Shown: piece by piece, positions 49,600 through 61,668 of the stretch
How the letters are laid out: each line of letters starts with the position of its first letter
Position numbering within the stretch: the stretch's first letter is position 1
NCBI GenBank assembly: GCA_025716815.1
Contig: JAIXMN010000001.1
Coordinates: forward strand, 1,798,001 to 1,862,000
Length of the DNA: 64,000 nucleotides
Reading direction: 5' to 3'
Origin: Dichotomocladium elegans
Taxonomy: Eukaryota > Mucoromycota > Mucoromycetes > Mucorales > Lichtheimiaceae
The notes under the pieces: generated by a model
Told to the model about the DNA's origin: nothing
What the model saw: only the letters and a program-made list of their open reading frames with translations
Databases searched by the model: none
Program-made: the position numbers and the translations under genes

Positions 49600-50874
49600 T
49601 TGCATTCCTTCTCGATTATCTCGAAGAAAACCAGGATGACATGGCCATTTAGCTTAACAAAGCCGTTAGTAAACACGGTCCCGGGAGTACAATTCCTCAA
49701 GCGAGATTCGGCCAAGTTTACGAAGGCGTTAGTCGCAAGTAAGATTGCGGAAAGGCTTTATAACCTCTCTGACAAGTCCAAACGTTGGGAGTCTGTGAAA
49801 AACACCGGCGCCAGTTAATCACAGAATACCACGTTGTGCGCAGGGGCATTTGCAACGCTAGCTTTGGCCCTACCTCGGACGACCATGCGCGAGGCATCGG
49901 GTCGATCGAACAGTATAAGGAATATATTGCTGTTTCTACGATCGACGAGATGCCATACTTGGTGCGAAGGAAGCTACCCAGAAACCTGTCGCGATGGGCC
50001 TTAGTATTTACCACTGCTCCATCTCAGTCGCCCAAAGCCCTCCAAGCAAACTATTCAAACTTGATATTTTATATCCTTTAGCTAATATGTAATATCATTG
50101 GTTAAGGCACTGCCATGGTTGTTTAAGAAGCTCCCTCGGAGGACGATCGAGAGAGTACCTCTTATGCGTTGTCGCTGAGGAGCGACTACAACTCCTCCTT
50201 TTCCGGACACAGAGTATCCTTCTTAGATACAGACGAGTATCGCTAGTCCTGGCGGTCGTTCAGAGTATGATGATGGTGACGAAGGAGAAAATATGGATGT
50301 GAAAGAGGACGAGGACGCGGAGGGAGAATGGGACGAAGAAGAAGAAGAGTGGGATTGGAGCCGATCGTCAGCGAAGCGAAGCTTTATGACAACTCTTAAT
50401 AAGCTTACTGACATCTGTGGCCGACGAACAGTAAACCGAAATGTAGAGCTTCTTAGGCACAAGAAAGCTAAGCTTCAGGTGCTGACAGATGGTCGTGCTT
50501 TGGAGGAGAGAAGAGTTGCCGTCGAGCAAGATCTCGCTCGTGAGCGCATTGAGATTGCGAGAGAGCACATGAGAAAGGGACTTGAGCTGGACGGGAGAAA
50601 GTACCTCCCAGAGAGAGAGAGGATAGAGATAGAGAAAACACAATTTGCTATGAAGATGAAATTCACAGTACATCGGCAAGGTGTCCACCCAGATGATTTT
50701 GATATCATGGGACATATCAACGAATTATTAAAAAAAATAATGCTTATAGGAATCAATCAATCTCTCTTTTTTCAGCTAATTTGCTTGATAGTATCTCCCC
50801 ATGCTTTGTCATCTAGACTGGGTGCATTACTAGGAACCTCCGAATGGTCCTTGTTTGAGATTACTGGCCAGTGA
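49600..50874 (+). pseudogene. Probable transposon-derived Myb/SANT-like and coiled-coil protein, decayed
   Basis: Two open pieces on the plus strand seem to belong together. At about 49625-49818 a segment reading FTKALVASKIAERLYNLSD and KRWESVKN resembles the Myb/SANT-like DNA-binding domain found in Harbinger-type and related transposon proteins. From 50293 to 50874 a 193-codon frame begins with acidic residues and a Trp-rich patch, followed by a strongly charged coiled coil (ERRVAVEQDLARERIEIARE) typical of the C-terminal part of such proteins. The stretch between them contains stops, so the gene is broken or an intron was missed. The 50293 frame could alternatively be expressed on its own. 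No transposase or terminal repeats were found. Confidence 0.4.
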
Positions 50875-53800
50875 TCTCCAGCCATGATCGTGATATTGTG
50901 CATACCGCACAATCAATAATGATGTTACTTATCTCGATAATATCGTCTGGCTTGTTGTATTGACGACGGGTTAATTTGAGCGTTTGCCAGCGGTTTTGAG
51001 CCTACAGTGTGCTTTTCACAACGACATGTGCAGCAGCATGGCGCTTGTTGGACACGCTGTCACTGTCATCGCGGGTCTGATTGATCCAGAAAGGGGTAAG
51101 GATACGACCCTTCTCAAGGGCATATCCCAAACCACCAAGACGGTACCCATTCTCTGATAGGCAATTTGCATCGTCTCTATACATTTATGATTAATTGAAT
51201 ATTGTAGAATCAGCCATCAATCCAGGGTGACCGGCTAGAGAAAACGGATGACGTTCTTATCGTCTTAAACAATCTGAACATTGGAGGAGTAGGAGCCTTT
51301 TCTGTTGTAAGAGTCTTCTCCATCATTCTATGGTTCTTGCGAGAGGCCAACATGCGTCCAGCCGTCAAAACTTACGCAGTCTGGAAAACCATGTTTGGAA
51401 TAAACATGACTGGTGATGTTGCGGCGCTCTTGTTGACCTGGCCAGTGCTAGTGTTGAGGCGCCAAGTCAACCAGGTCTCTCATACCTGCGACGTGGACGA
51501 TACTACAGCTCCCTTGCTAATTCTATAATGCGGGACAGTGTGAGTACCGAAGCAAGAGTCCCATTGTTTCCGAATCTCTCCTGCGCACAGGCAAGCTGCA
51601 GGGATACCTCCAGTTGGTTGGACCTTGGCTTCTTACTGCCTCCAAAGATCTTATTCCTTTTGACAGGTCCAAAGACATATTTGGAAGTTTTCTTGCTCAT
51701 CCTAGTTTTCTTGAGTAAGTCGAGCGAACTCCAGGCATAGGTTGTTCATAAGTGATTATCTTATGGTCAACAAGCTTGTCGGGCTCCAGATGTCGATGCG
51801 TCATTGTCTCTTGCTGCAATGAAGCAAAAAAGATAAATATGATTGGCAGCAGATTTTGTGGCCTCATCATCTAAGAACTTTCTACAACACGTTCCAGAGT
51901 TTTGTCAGGCTGATTTCTCATTTGTATTGAGTGCTAGTATGTGTTTCGAAGAGGCTGGTATCTTCAAAATGGGTGTAAGAAAGGAGCGGATCTACCAGCG
52001 AATAATATTTAGGCGTTATTTACGAAATCTTGAAATATCTTTTTCATAGCTCTGTTTTTATAGATTATTACCTCTTGCTTTACTTGTCTCTGCAGTCGCA
52101 TAAAATGCTTGGAGAATCAGCAAAGCTTATTTAGAGGTTCGATATAGTTTTTGCAGCAATTATCCATTCCGAACCACTTTTGACCTCTCTGCTTTGCCCA
52201 AATCTGAGAATCTTAGCTGATCTCGTGAACCGTTCTCTTTCCTTGGATTGATTCAGCTTGGGCGCATATGCTTATAACCCTTGTGAATACATTCTTGGCA
52301 TGAAATCCTATCGTGTCTATTAGTAGATGCTTGGCGAGATGATAATTTCCAGAGGGGACAGCCTTGCCTTTAAGGACAGACACATTCTGTTGAATCATTT
52401 CACGATTTCCCAGCTATATGTCTCTGTATCCCCGAAGATTTTCATCGCCTCTACCGCATAAACCACCCTAGGAAGTGCATGACGAAAGCATATTTGTCTC
52501 TCTTCCGCCGTTCTATATTTTAGATGATTTTCTAAAGCACAAATGGTTCGATGGGATTAGCTGTGTTATTACTATCAGATCTAAGATCCCTAGTGCGCCA
52601 CCCCTTATCCATAAGCTGCGATAGTACGATGGACTTTGAATAAATCCACCGCTGACACTCCTCAAAGGAAATATTTATGTTGCAAGTGCCAGTGCATAGT
52701 GTGGATGTTAGAACGTAGTCCGCAAGAATCCAGAATAATAATGAGGAAAAGAGCGATCGCTGTTCAGCTAGTTCCACACAATAGCCATTGTTAATATACC
52801 GCATTTCCTCTATTATTATTACATTCTATACGTTTGATATTTGGCCATGGTAGTAAGGCAATGTAGACAAGCAGAATAGACGGTTACACAAGATAGCCTT
52901 CATTGTACAATCTACTGTGGGAACTGCTTCCCTGAATCATTGCATCTTGTCGTTGATGAAATAATGTGCTTTCTGTGCTTGCTTTTCTCGGAGGAAGTTT
53001 ATTATGATGGTATGTATCGCAGAAGTAACTATGAGTTTGTTCCTATCCATATTGACTAAAAAAGTGACGGAGGCGTTCAATGAGACAACCGAGTTTCAGT
53101 TACATTGACATAAGATAGCCTGATCAAGTTGATGTATGAATCAATCAACTGCAGCAAAAAAACCTGGGAGTGCTTCCCTATTCAGTATAGCAATGAGCAT
53201 CACTGCACAATAAGGAGCCTTACTGCGTATTTAAGGAACGTAGAAGCAAGAGGTCGTTCGTGTATTTAAAAAGAGTATGAAGAGCTACTATAGACCGCGT
53301 TGATAAGAATCCATCGACTATGCTAGAATGACTTAGGGAATTCTAGTCAAAAGTTTTTGGGAAGTAAAAGTATCCATCGGTCGATGAAAAATGAATGCAT
53401 TCAGCCTGTAGACAGGGAAGAGGCGTGTTTTTTAGTGAGAATTCCATATTAACTCTGGAATGCAGTGTGACGCGGCCAAATAAAGGGGTTTCTGCAGTGG
53501 CACTGATGTTCCATGCGGTCTGTCATCAGCAATCAACTTCATGTATTCGATTAAGATAGATCCTATGAAGAAGGGCTAATATTCTTCTGTCGATTAACGC
53601 ATACCGCCTTTTACGAGATATCATTAATAATATGTCATGCGACATATTTTGTAAATAACTATAGTTTATCTTCTTGCTTCTATTACATTTTTTCTTCGCC
53701 TTGGAAATACAACTAAGCACCCTAGATTAACATATCATCTAAATAATTCCCTCCTTGAGAGGCGTGTAGAAGCAAAAGTTCATGGGGCGGACAGATACCA

Positions 53801-53908
53801 GTGATGTGCTACCAACAGGACTTGGGAGCGTAATTAAATTTCGTTCGCCATAAGCGGGCGAGAGAAATAAGCGCAGTCCTTTTCTTCCTTCATTCAACTT
53901 CCTCCGAT
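50875..53908. other. Gene-poor region of 3 kb
   Basis: AT-rich with many short stop-bounded frames on both strands and no frame that can be tied to a family. Some minus-strand frames (51002-51184, 51503-51700, 52213-52398, 52532-52804) read as scraps of globular protein and may be old transposon debris. The right end holds the promoter of the C2HC/PHD gene. Confidence 0.45.
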
Positions 53909-56003
53909 ATGGAGAAAACGACCAGCACAGTATTGAACATCGCTACCTTCGGACAAAGGCAATTCCTCTATTCATCAATGTCTCTTTGAACTTACTGTAA
54001 CTTATTCAAACGCTTGTTGCAACTTTTAATCGGATAGAGCCCCTTCTGTACTTGGGTCCGCTGAAAACAATAACATTGTTGGTGATCGCCGCGTGGACTC
54101 AAACGACTCAAAGCCTTTCGTCGCTGCGGAAAATAGAACCTCACCGCGATTGCTAGTGCGGCCTTTCAAGAGTCCGTCCTTTGACGATGAAAACAGCTGT
54201 CCATCGCTTCAAAATGCCGATTCAGAGAAATCGAAATTGTTAGAATTCCCCATCATTCACCATTCTCTGACGACAACACATCAACGACATAAGATTGATA
54301 AAACTCGACAGAGACCCAGCGTGGGTGGTAAGAGCGTCGCCGCAATTCGCCAATTGAGTAAAGCCGGCGCCCACAAACGCGATGCGAGTGGAAGACAGTT
54401 GTCAACTGAGCAGCTTAAGCTGTTGAGCAGGCGCATTGATCCCTCAGCCCCTTTATCTTCCCCGCACGCATCTCCAAGTAAACCTGCTCTTCCACAATCA
54501 TTATCACCACACGTATACCATAACTCTTCCCCTGATGCTACCATTGCAGAACGCCCATCATTAGTATCAGCGCAGTCTTCGCTATTCCAGACCTGCACAT
54601 CTCTCTGGACCGGTTCTCAGCCACAAATCGACTATCTACATTACGACAACGTCAAGCAACTGAGTGAGCTTCTTAAGACTCGGCTAACACAAGCAAAATA
54701 TCGAGCGCTGGATTCATTCGATCCATCTTCACACCACCGAACGGATTATTATGATATCGATAGTCTCCATCTTCCAAAACGGCGACGACTAACACCATTT
54801 ACACATAAACGACACCAGCTTTCGTTGGCTGTTTCTGGCAATGGTCGTAATCTTTTCAACCGCAAACGCAATGGTCGACGTCGCTTTTTCCCACCACAAC
54901 CTACTCTTCATCTGCGTCCGTTGCAGCCCGCTCTAGCGCAGGAAGACGAGGAGGAGGGTAACAACATCATACTTGCTGCTGATGATACCTGTAAAGCTTC
55001 TACACCTGTTGCCCAGCAGCGATCACCGGCACCCACAAGAGGGCGTAAGGCGAATGCCAATAAGCGAAAACTGGCTGCTGAACGCACACCAAAGCGAAAC
55101 TATTCTAGTAAAACCATTTTACCGGTCGTTCTTGAAGACGGTTAGTTTAAAAATTGCATTTTATAGATAATTACTCACGGCTAATTTCTAGGATCGCGCG
55201 TCTTTGTATGCGAACCGTGTGGGAAACGTTATAAAAACCGGAATGGGTTAACATACCACCTCGATCGCTGTCGGTACAGACAAGAAGAAGAGGAAAATAG
55301 TCAGCAGCAAGATGAGCTTCTTGATGAAGACCATGTCAATGAGATCGACTGTATATGTAACACGTCTACTAAGGACCGTGGAACAGTCATCCAGTGCGAA
55401 AAGTGCCAGACATGGCAGCACACCGAATGCGTCGTCTTGGAGCAAGATAGCTCCACGGGTGGGTACGTATGCGCCCGGTGCCTGTGCAACGACGACTCCG
55501 AGTCATCGCAACAGAATCCACACGAACGAATAGAAGAAGAGGAAGACGAATTAGAGGAAGATGATGACTCAGCGTGCGGTCAACCTGCTGATATCACTTC
55601 CGCTTCAAGCAGCACTGCCAAAGAGACTGCTGTTCCAAAATCTGCGGACGAAGATATATTTTGCCCTTCCAGACATGGTGCTCCTGCGACGACAATCGCT
55701 CACGAATGGGACGGGGATAATATTCAGCAGAAAACTTTGTCCGAACCTTGGGGACACACGGCAGCGGACAGTCAAGAGGATACACCCTTCTCATCATTCC
55801 AGGACCCTGCCTTCCAGCCATGGAACATGAGCGACCTCGGCTTAATCAATCCACCATCCCTCCTTTTCTCAGACAGTACTGCATTCGATGATGACTCCAA
55901 CTTAGCATTTTTAGACGTTGTCCCTACCGACACCTCACCCGCTGACGCATTATGGTTCGAATTTGCTAATTTCGAAGATGACTACCATTGCGATGAACTA
56001 TAA
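53909..56003 (+). CDS. C2HC zinc finger and PHD finger nuclear protein
   Basis: Predicted chromatin-associated transcription regulator. Exons: 53909-53979, 54038-55140, 55192-56003, giving 661 aa. The first exon is inferred: it supplies an ATG and the right phase, but its donor (gtctct) is weak, so the N-terminal 23 residues are uncertain. Residues 1-390 are basic, Ser/Pro-rich and disordered, with several Lys/Arg clusters. A C2HC finger lies at residues 398-418 (CEPCGKRYKNRNGLTYHLDRC; ligands C398, C401, H414, C418). A PHD finger with a complete C4HC3 ligand set follows: C445, C447, C460, C463, H468, C471, C485, C488, with the aromatic WQH. PHD fingers often read histone H3 tails. The order finger-then-PHD recalls the DPF/BAF45 proteins, but only one PHD is present. 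The C-terminal 170 residues are acidic, suggesting an activation region. The stop lies 40 bp from that of PRP28. Confidence 0.82.
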
Positions 56004-56043
56004 ATATATTCCCTTGCAATTTTCATATCATTTTCTTCCTATC

Positions 56044-58661
56044 TTATTGGAATATGGTTTCTTCGTGTTTCTTTTTGGATTTGACGATGCCGGGTTTTGT
56101 CTGAGCTGCTTCATGATGGGCCAATTCCGATGGTACCTTTGAAAGGGGAGACTTTGCAAGCATCTGCCGCAAATCATACATCACATCTGTGTCATTGTTG
56201 GACAAAAACGTGATCGCCACACCTGATTTGCCTGCACGACCAGTACGACCGATACGATGTGTGTAATCTAGAGTACATGTTATTATTAGTTGGTTCCATG
56301 TCCTCCCATATTTGCGCCTTGCTATTTACCTTCAATGGTCTTGGCCATATCATAATTGATGACAAGCGATACATTTTTCACGTCAATACCACGACCTGCC
56401 ACATCTGTTGCCACGAGTACATCTGCATTCCCAGTCTTAAGTTGGGACAAGGCAGACTCTCTATGTATGCAATAGAGATGAATATTAAAAAAGAAATAAT
56501 GTATGCGTTGAAAGAACAGTTATACCTTTGCTCTTGGGATTTACCACCGTGCAAGGTCACCGAATGGAAACCACTTTTGTTAAGCGCCTTTGCAATAACA
56601 TCAACGCCCTTCTTTTGATTAACGAAGATAATCATCGGAGGTTCGAACATGCCGGATTCAAGGATCTCAAAGAGACGGTTCCTAAAAAAAAACGTCAGAT
56701 TCAACACAAAGAATGTCATGGACTTGGCTTCCATAGTCACATACTTCTTCTTATTTTCATCATTAATCATCTCGACGCGCTGTTCGACCGTCTCCACAGC
56801 CTGACCTGCTGTGCCAATCGTGACGACTGCAGGTCGACGCAGGTACTTCTTGGCTAAGCGTTCCACAGCAGGCGGCATGGTAGCCGAGAACATGGTGGTT
56901 TGGCGATACTTTCTACCTTGCGTTACCTGCATGTTCTCTTCGGCCTCTCCCTCAGGCTTGACGTTGGAAACTGGTAAAGCATCAAGAATAAAGTTGACAT
57001 CGGCTTCGAAACCCATATCAATCATGCGATCAGCTTCGTCCATGACAACGTAAGTGCACTGATTCAAAACAAGAATTCGGCGGTCGAGACAGTCTTTGAG
57101 ACGACCAGGCGTCGCAATGATAATCTCAGCACCATTTCTTAAATTGAAAGATTGTTCTTCAATAGCATGCTACAGGTTATATTCAGCATTAATATCTCGC
57201 GTTGGACCCATAACATGCACTACTAGAAGATACTCACGCCACCAACGATCGACACGCAGGTAAAACCCATTGGTGTCGCAAATTTGACCGCTTCTTGTTC
57301 AATTTGTTGGGCCAATTCACGCGTAGGCGCCATAATTAAAGCATAAGGACCATCCGCCATGTTCTCCATATTCAGCTTAGGCAAATCCGAGATATATACA
57401 AGCAGCGGAATAACAAACGATGCAGTTTTACCGGAACCTTAGATACAATTATGTGAGCTTGATTGATTAGCATAGGCGAGGGACCATGAGAAAAATACCT
57501 GTCTCGGCAATGCCGATAATATCACGGTTTTGAATACCAATGGGAATGGCTTGTCTCTGGATAGGTGTCGGGTCCTTGTATCCAACATCGCTGATGATGT
57601 TTAGCACCCTCGTAGGCAATCCAGATTCGGACCATGAACGGAGCGGACGAGGAATGTTGCCACCTATTCATATGATTAGTCCATACAGTCCTCCGGAGCG
57701 TGTAACCCTAACTCACCCTTCGTAGTAATGTTAAAGTCTTCCTTGAAAATACGCCAATCTCGCTCTGTCATTTCGTCAAGCGGTTTCTCTGACCAGTGGC
57801 GGTCATCCCATTGCATCTTAGCTTCCTTCTTCTTATCCATTTCCAGAAGTTCCCTAGTGTTTACGACCACTATGGTCAGTACACTCGTTTTTACGAGATC
57901 TAGACTGCTCTTACTTTGCCCTTTCGTGCTCTTCCTCCGTTTGTCGGTCCTGAAGTAGTCGATTGTAAAATTCAGATCGGTGCTTCTTCTGTTCCTTGAT
58001 GTCAATACCGGCGATGTGACCTCGCCCAAACATTTGTGCGCTATGGGGATTGGCGTAAAGGGGATTGAAATCGAACGAGGTGTCTTCGCCTGCATCCCAA
58101 TCAAAAACAAATTTGCGTTCGTTCATTCGTCGAATTTTACGCTTTTTGCGCTCGCCTCCGAAATAACGTTCCTAATGAACTGCATCAATGCCTGACATCC
58201 AAATTTACCATTGCGTCCAACTCACTCGAATCGCCTGTTTCTCTTTTTCGTTGAGACCATTCTCCGAAGTATCGTCTTCTGATCGCTCTCGGCGCTTAGT
58301 CTCAGCTTCTCGGCGCGAAGATCGGCGATCGTTATGCCGACTATAGCGATTGTCTCTGCTTGATCGGTAATCATCATGAGCAGCACGGCGATGTTCCGTC
58401 TCAGCTTTCACTTCGAATAATTGACGTTTACGGCGCTCCTCGTCTTCTCGCTTCCGTCGTTCTTCGACTTCTTTTTGACGACGTTCAAGCGCGAGTTTTG
58501 CTCGCTCTTCTTTCGTAAGGAATTTCGGCTAAGCATGCAACATTAATCATATGCCATTGAAGTTTTGCAATTTTTTTCATTACCTTGACAGCCTCGTTAC
58601 TTTCTTGTTGTCGCTTTTCGATTAGCTCCTCGATTGAAATGGGAATTCGCCGTTTATCCAT
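56044..58661 (-). CDS. PRP28: Spliceosomal DEAD-box ATPase PRP28 (DDX23)
   Basis: RNA helicase that swaps U1 for U6 at the 5' splice site during spliceosome activation. Ten exons in transcript order: 58584-58661, 58226-58528, 57915-58171, 57717-57853, 57499-57663, 57238-57437, 56745-57169, 56526-56681, 56330-56460, 56044-56267, giving 691 aa. The N-terminal 150 residues are Arg/Glu/Ser-rich, as in DDX23. The block [20 protein letters not shown] is a PRP28 hallmark. Helicase motifs: [12 protein letters not shown] (Q motif), [35 protein letters not shown] (DEAD), [19 protein letters not shown] and [10 protein letters not shown], all intact. The start [17 protein letters not shown] gives the conserved N-terminus. 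Introns fall between, and sometimes within, helicase motifs. Confidence 0.95.
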
Positions 58662-59885
58662 GTCGACAAGATAGGTTGTGAGTTCAAAGGAAACGCCTTT
58701 GCAGAGGGTTACAGAATTAATAGGCGTCGCGCAGCCCAAGATTTCCTACCCAGGACTGGGGTGAGTGGCGGATTTCAACTAGCACCATACTCCGAAGTGC
58801 TCTGCACGGTCCGCAGGCAATCAGCAATAGTGGAGGGTGTGGGAGAGAGGCTACAGTGATGAACAATGGCTATCGACAGTGCGTTGCATTACTTCACTCT
58901 CCTTTCCTGCTCCATTAAGAGTCTGAGCCTATTTAATCGTAGGATACTATTTGTGCGCGGATTACTGATATTTTCTTTTTTAGTCGATTATCTTTCAAGG
59001 ACAATACTTATTAAGAGAAGAGATCGGGTTGACATAACTGCAAGAAATCCTAATCGTCCGTAGATTTCCACCTATTTCAGCCGCCATTCGTAGCAGTTAC
59101 TGACTATGGTAGCTAATAACATCGACTAGGTCACTTCAATCGGTCATTGACAAGACAAGAATGAAGAAATGCTGGCGAGAATATACCATCTACTTATTGT
59201 CAGCTGGGCCAAAACCAAAAAAAGAAGGTGAATGTAAATTCCTATCTGGCATGACGAACGCATCCTTCAGGTCTGGGAAGTATCATGATAGATGTTCTAC
59301 TAATGGTAGACATAATGATTATGCCTTAAATCGAGGAAAGGCTTCAGCTTGTTTGCGATATCGATCCTGATGTCTAATGTCATCCAGCTTCTTCATGACC
59401 TACTTCACCATCAAAAAATGTAAGGCTGACTTGCATCAGATTCATATACTATCATGTGGGAGCCATATCGGGTATGAATTATCTCCAATAGCCTATCGTT
59501 CGAGATACCTTCTGATGGCTCGAAAAGATCGAGACGATCGTTGAGCACATTACACACTGCTTCGGTTATTTATACGTTTTCGTGCTTTGCAAACTCCACG
59601 CGATAATATACCTTGAATGCATCGCCGTCCATGGCTGTTCGATTCGCATCGACACACCAAGGGTTATTCGGTCATGTACCATGACTGAATAGACTCTCTA
59701 TCGCCGATTGGTATACTCGAATTTTTTCTCTCGAGATGAGCGTCTTTGGTGCGCGGTATAGCTATAAAATGCCTTTTTAGAACTCGACCAGACAGCTTTT
59801 TATATGATCTATTTGTATGGTATATTGGGCAAAACGGCCATTGGGAAAAACACCATATTCACTTCAGCATAAGCAGAACCGGGTC

Positions 59886-59909
59886 TTTTTTTTTTTTTTA
59901 AAAAAAAAA
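59886..59909. repeat. T14-A10 homopolymer palindrome
   Basis: Fourteen T followed directly by ten A. A similar block of T then A occurs inside intron 3 of the NAD kinase gene at about 5791-5813. Confidence 0.9.
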
Positions 59910-61580
59910 GCACCTGTTTGATCGGCATGGGGTGACTCTAGGTGTTGCTCATATCCAACAAACATAGGCTGACAGCAGAAGCGGTCGCCGATCCACTGCG
60001 GCGACGTGGGAAAGATGGTACAGCGTCCTTAATGCAACAGTAGCTTGGGATTCCTTAAGGCCTTGACATGTCACTAACCATCCCGGTGGACGATGCTTAT
60101 TTTCTGGGTTTGCCTCTTGTAGTTGGTTGCCCCTGTCCGACAGGTACGAAGCGAGCATCCTTTTCCTCCTTCTCCACCCATCCCCTCATCTTAGAGTTAT
60201 GCGCAGATAGGAAATAGGGAGAATCTATCTCAGATAGACTTGGCCTGTTGGGCTCATAGGATGCATCTCAGTAGCTGCTGTCAGCGTTCATTCCGAGGAC
60301 CTTCATCCGAGGGACATGGCGATATTTGAATTTTCAAGCGGCAACGCTGAAGGAGGACGGGGCGTGATGGCTGATCCGCTGGTGTATTCGGGGTTGAATA
60401 CTAGTCGGCCGTTATTTTACCAAGTGTCGGCGTTGAAGAATCCTCGACATTGTTTGTGGGGTGTTTGATATGTACCCAATCAGACTCGATCGGGCTTTTC
60501 AGCAGTCAGGCACACAGCGGATCGGGAAAACAGGTAAACTTGGGCAGATCAAACATGCTTCTGTTGGACATGTTCACGTCGGTTTGATGAAGAAATATAG
60601 ATTAACAGATAACAGTAAATCCACTGGACAGGACATTTTAGGAGGTCATTTGGCCGAAAGTAAAGGCGTCCCATTATCATACCGGCATCTCCCAGACGTC
60701 GGGTATCATTATTGTACGTAGCACCATTATGATAGGTTTATGTAAGGTGAGCATGCACACTACTACACGTGGTTGCCATCAATGCACCAACTAGGATTTT
60801 GCGAAGCCAGCCGGTTTGATAGTCGAGTCGAATGCGATATTTAGTCGATAGGAGTGGTTACAAAAAGAATTTTGAGTCAGGTGGCAATTTTTTTGCTCAT
60901 GTAAGCGTGTGTATCCACGCCTAGGCCGTCCAACGGTTGTGACACTCATCCAATGAGCCGGCTGATTATTCGAGTTGGAATGGGATGAAAGCATACCGAT
61001 TCCCCGATTAAAGACTGAGACCTTTCATAAAAACAGCAGTTCCCCCAGTGGGTTGCCTGATTTCGGTATAGCGGGAGTATTCTTTTGTTTAATTTGTTGT
61101 CTGGCAAAGATGGACTTGGAGAACTGACTGACCTTGCTGCTATGCAGATCAAGTGGGCTTCTTTACCGACAGACCCTCACTTATTGCATGTCTCTATACC
61201 GCATGACCTTTTCTGTACAGGCTGTACTGTAAAAAATTTTAACAATACTGGGCCGTCGGCGGAGCCTTAAGCTAGGCCACACGATCGTGTAACCTGGCAA
61301 CCCCCTTTCCCTCATCCTTCTTGCACGATCTGACGGGATCCCAACGCTGTTCCAATCAGAAGTGTTGGACGCGTTGTGGACTGGATCAAGCTGACCTTCT
61401 TTTTTGCAAACAGCACGGGGCTTGTGGCACCCTCATTGCAGACTTTCCGGGGAAGCCATTCCTTTCCCACCGAATCACAGACTGTCCGTGGGGAAAGCTG
61501 GTGAACACTACCATATGTGGATGAGGCGACGAGGGGGGGACTCACTTAGATAATCAATTTCTTTTTTGGTTTTGCTTTGC

Positions 61581-61587
61581 CTATATA
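61581..61587 (+). promoter_or_regulatory. Possible TATA box of the sugar transporter
   Basis: TATATAA about 80 bp upstream of the start codon, followed by a pyrimidine-rich leader. A match by sequence and position only. Confidence 0.45.
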
Positions 61588-61668
61588 TAAACTGTTCAAA
61601 TCTCAATTCCTCATTTTCTTCCGCATCTTCATTTAGTCTTTTTGTCTACTTTCGCCCTCAACACAAAG

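Larger units (their letters stand above)
58662..61668. other. Gene-poor region of 3 kb
   Basis: No gene is supported between PRP28 and the sugar transporter, which point away from each other. Short frames on both strands are not family-like. A T14/A10 block sits at 59886-59909. The 300 bp before 61669 presumably hold the transporter promoter, with a CT-rich leader (about 61600-61660) and a TATATAA at 61581-61587. Confidence 0.45.

Noticed and set aside
50875..53908. Several short frames that look like protein scraps
   Set aside because: None can be joined by credible splice sites, and none shows a motif that would name a family or transposon type.
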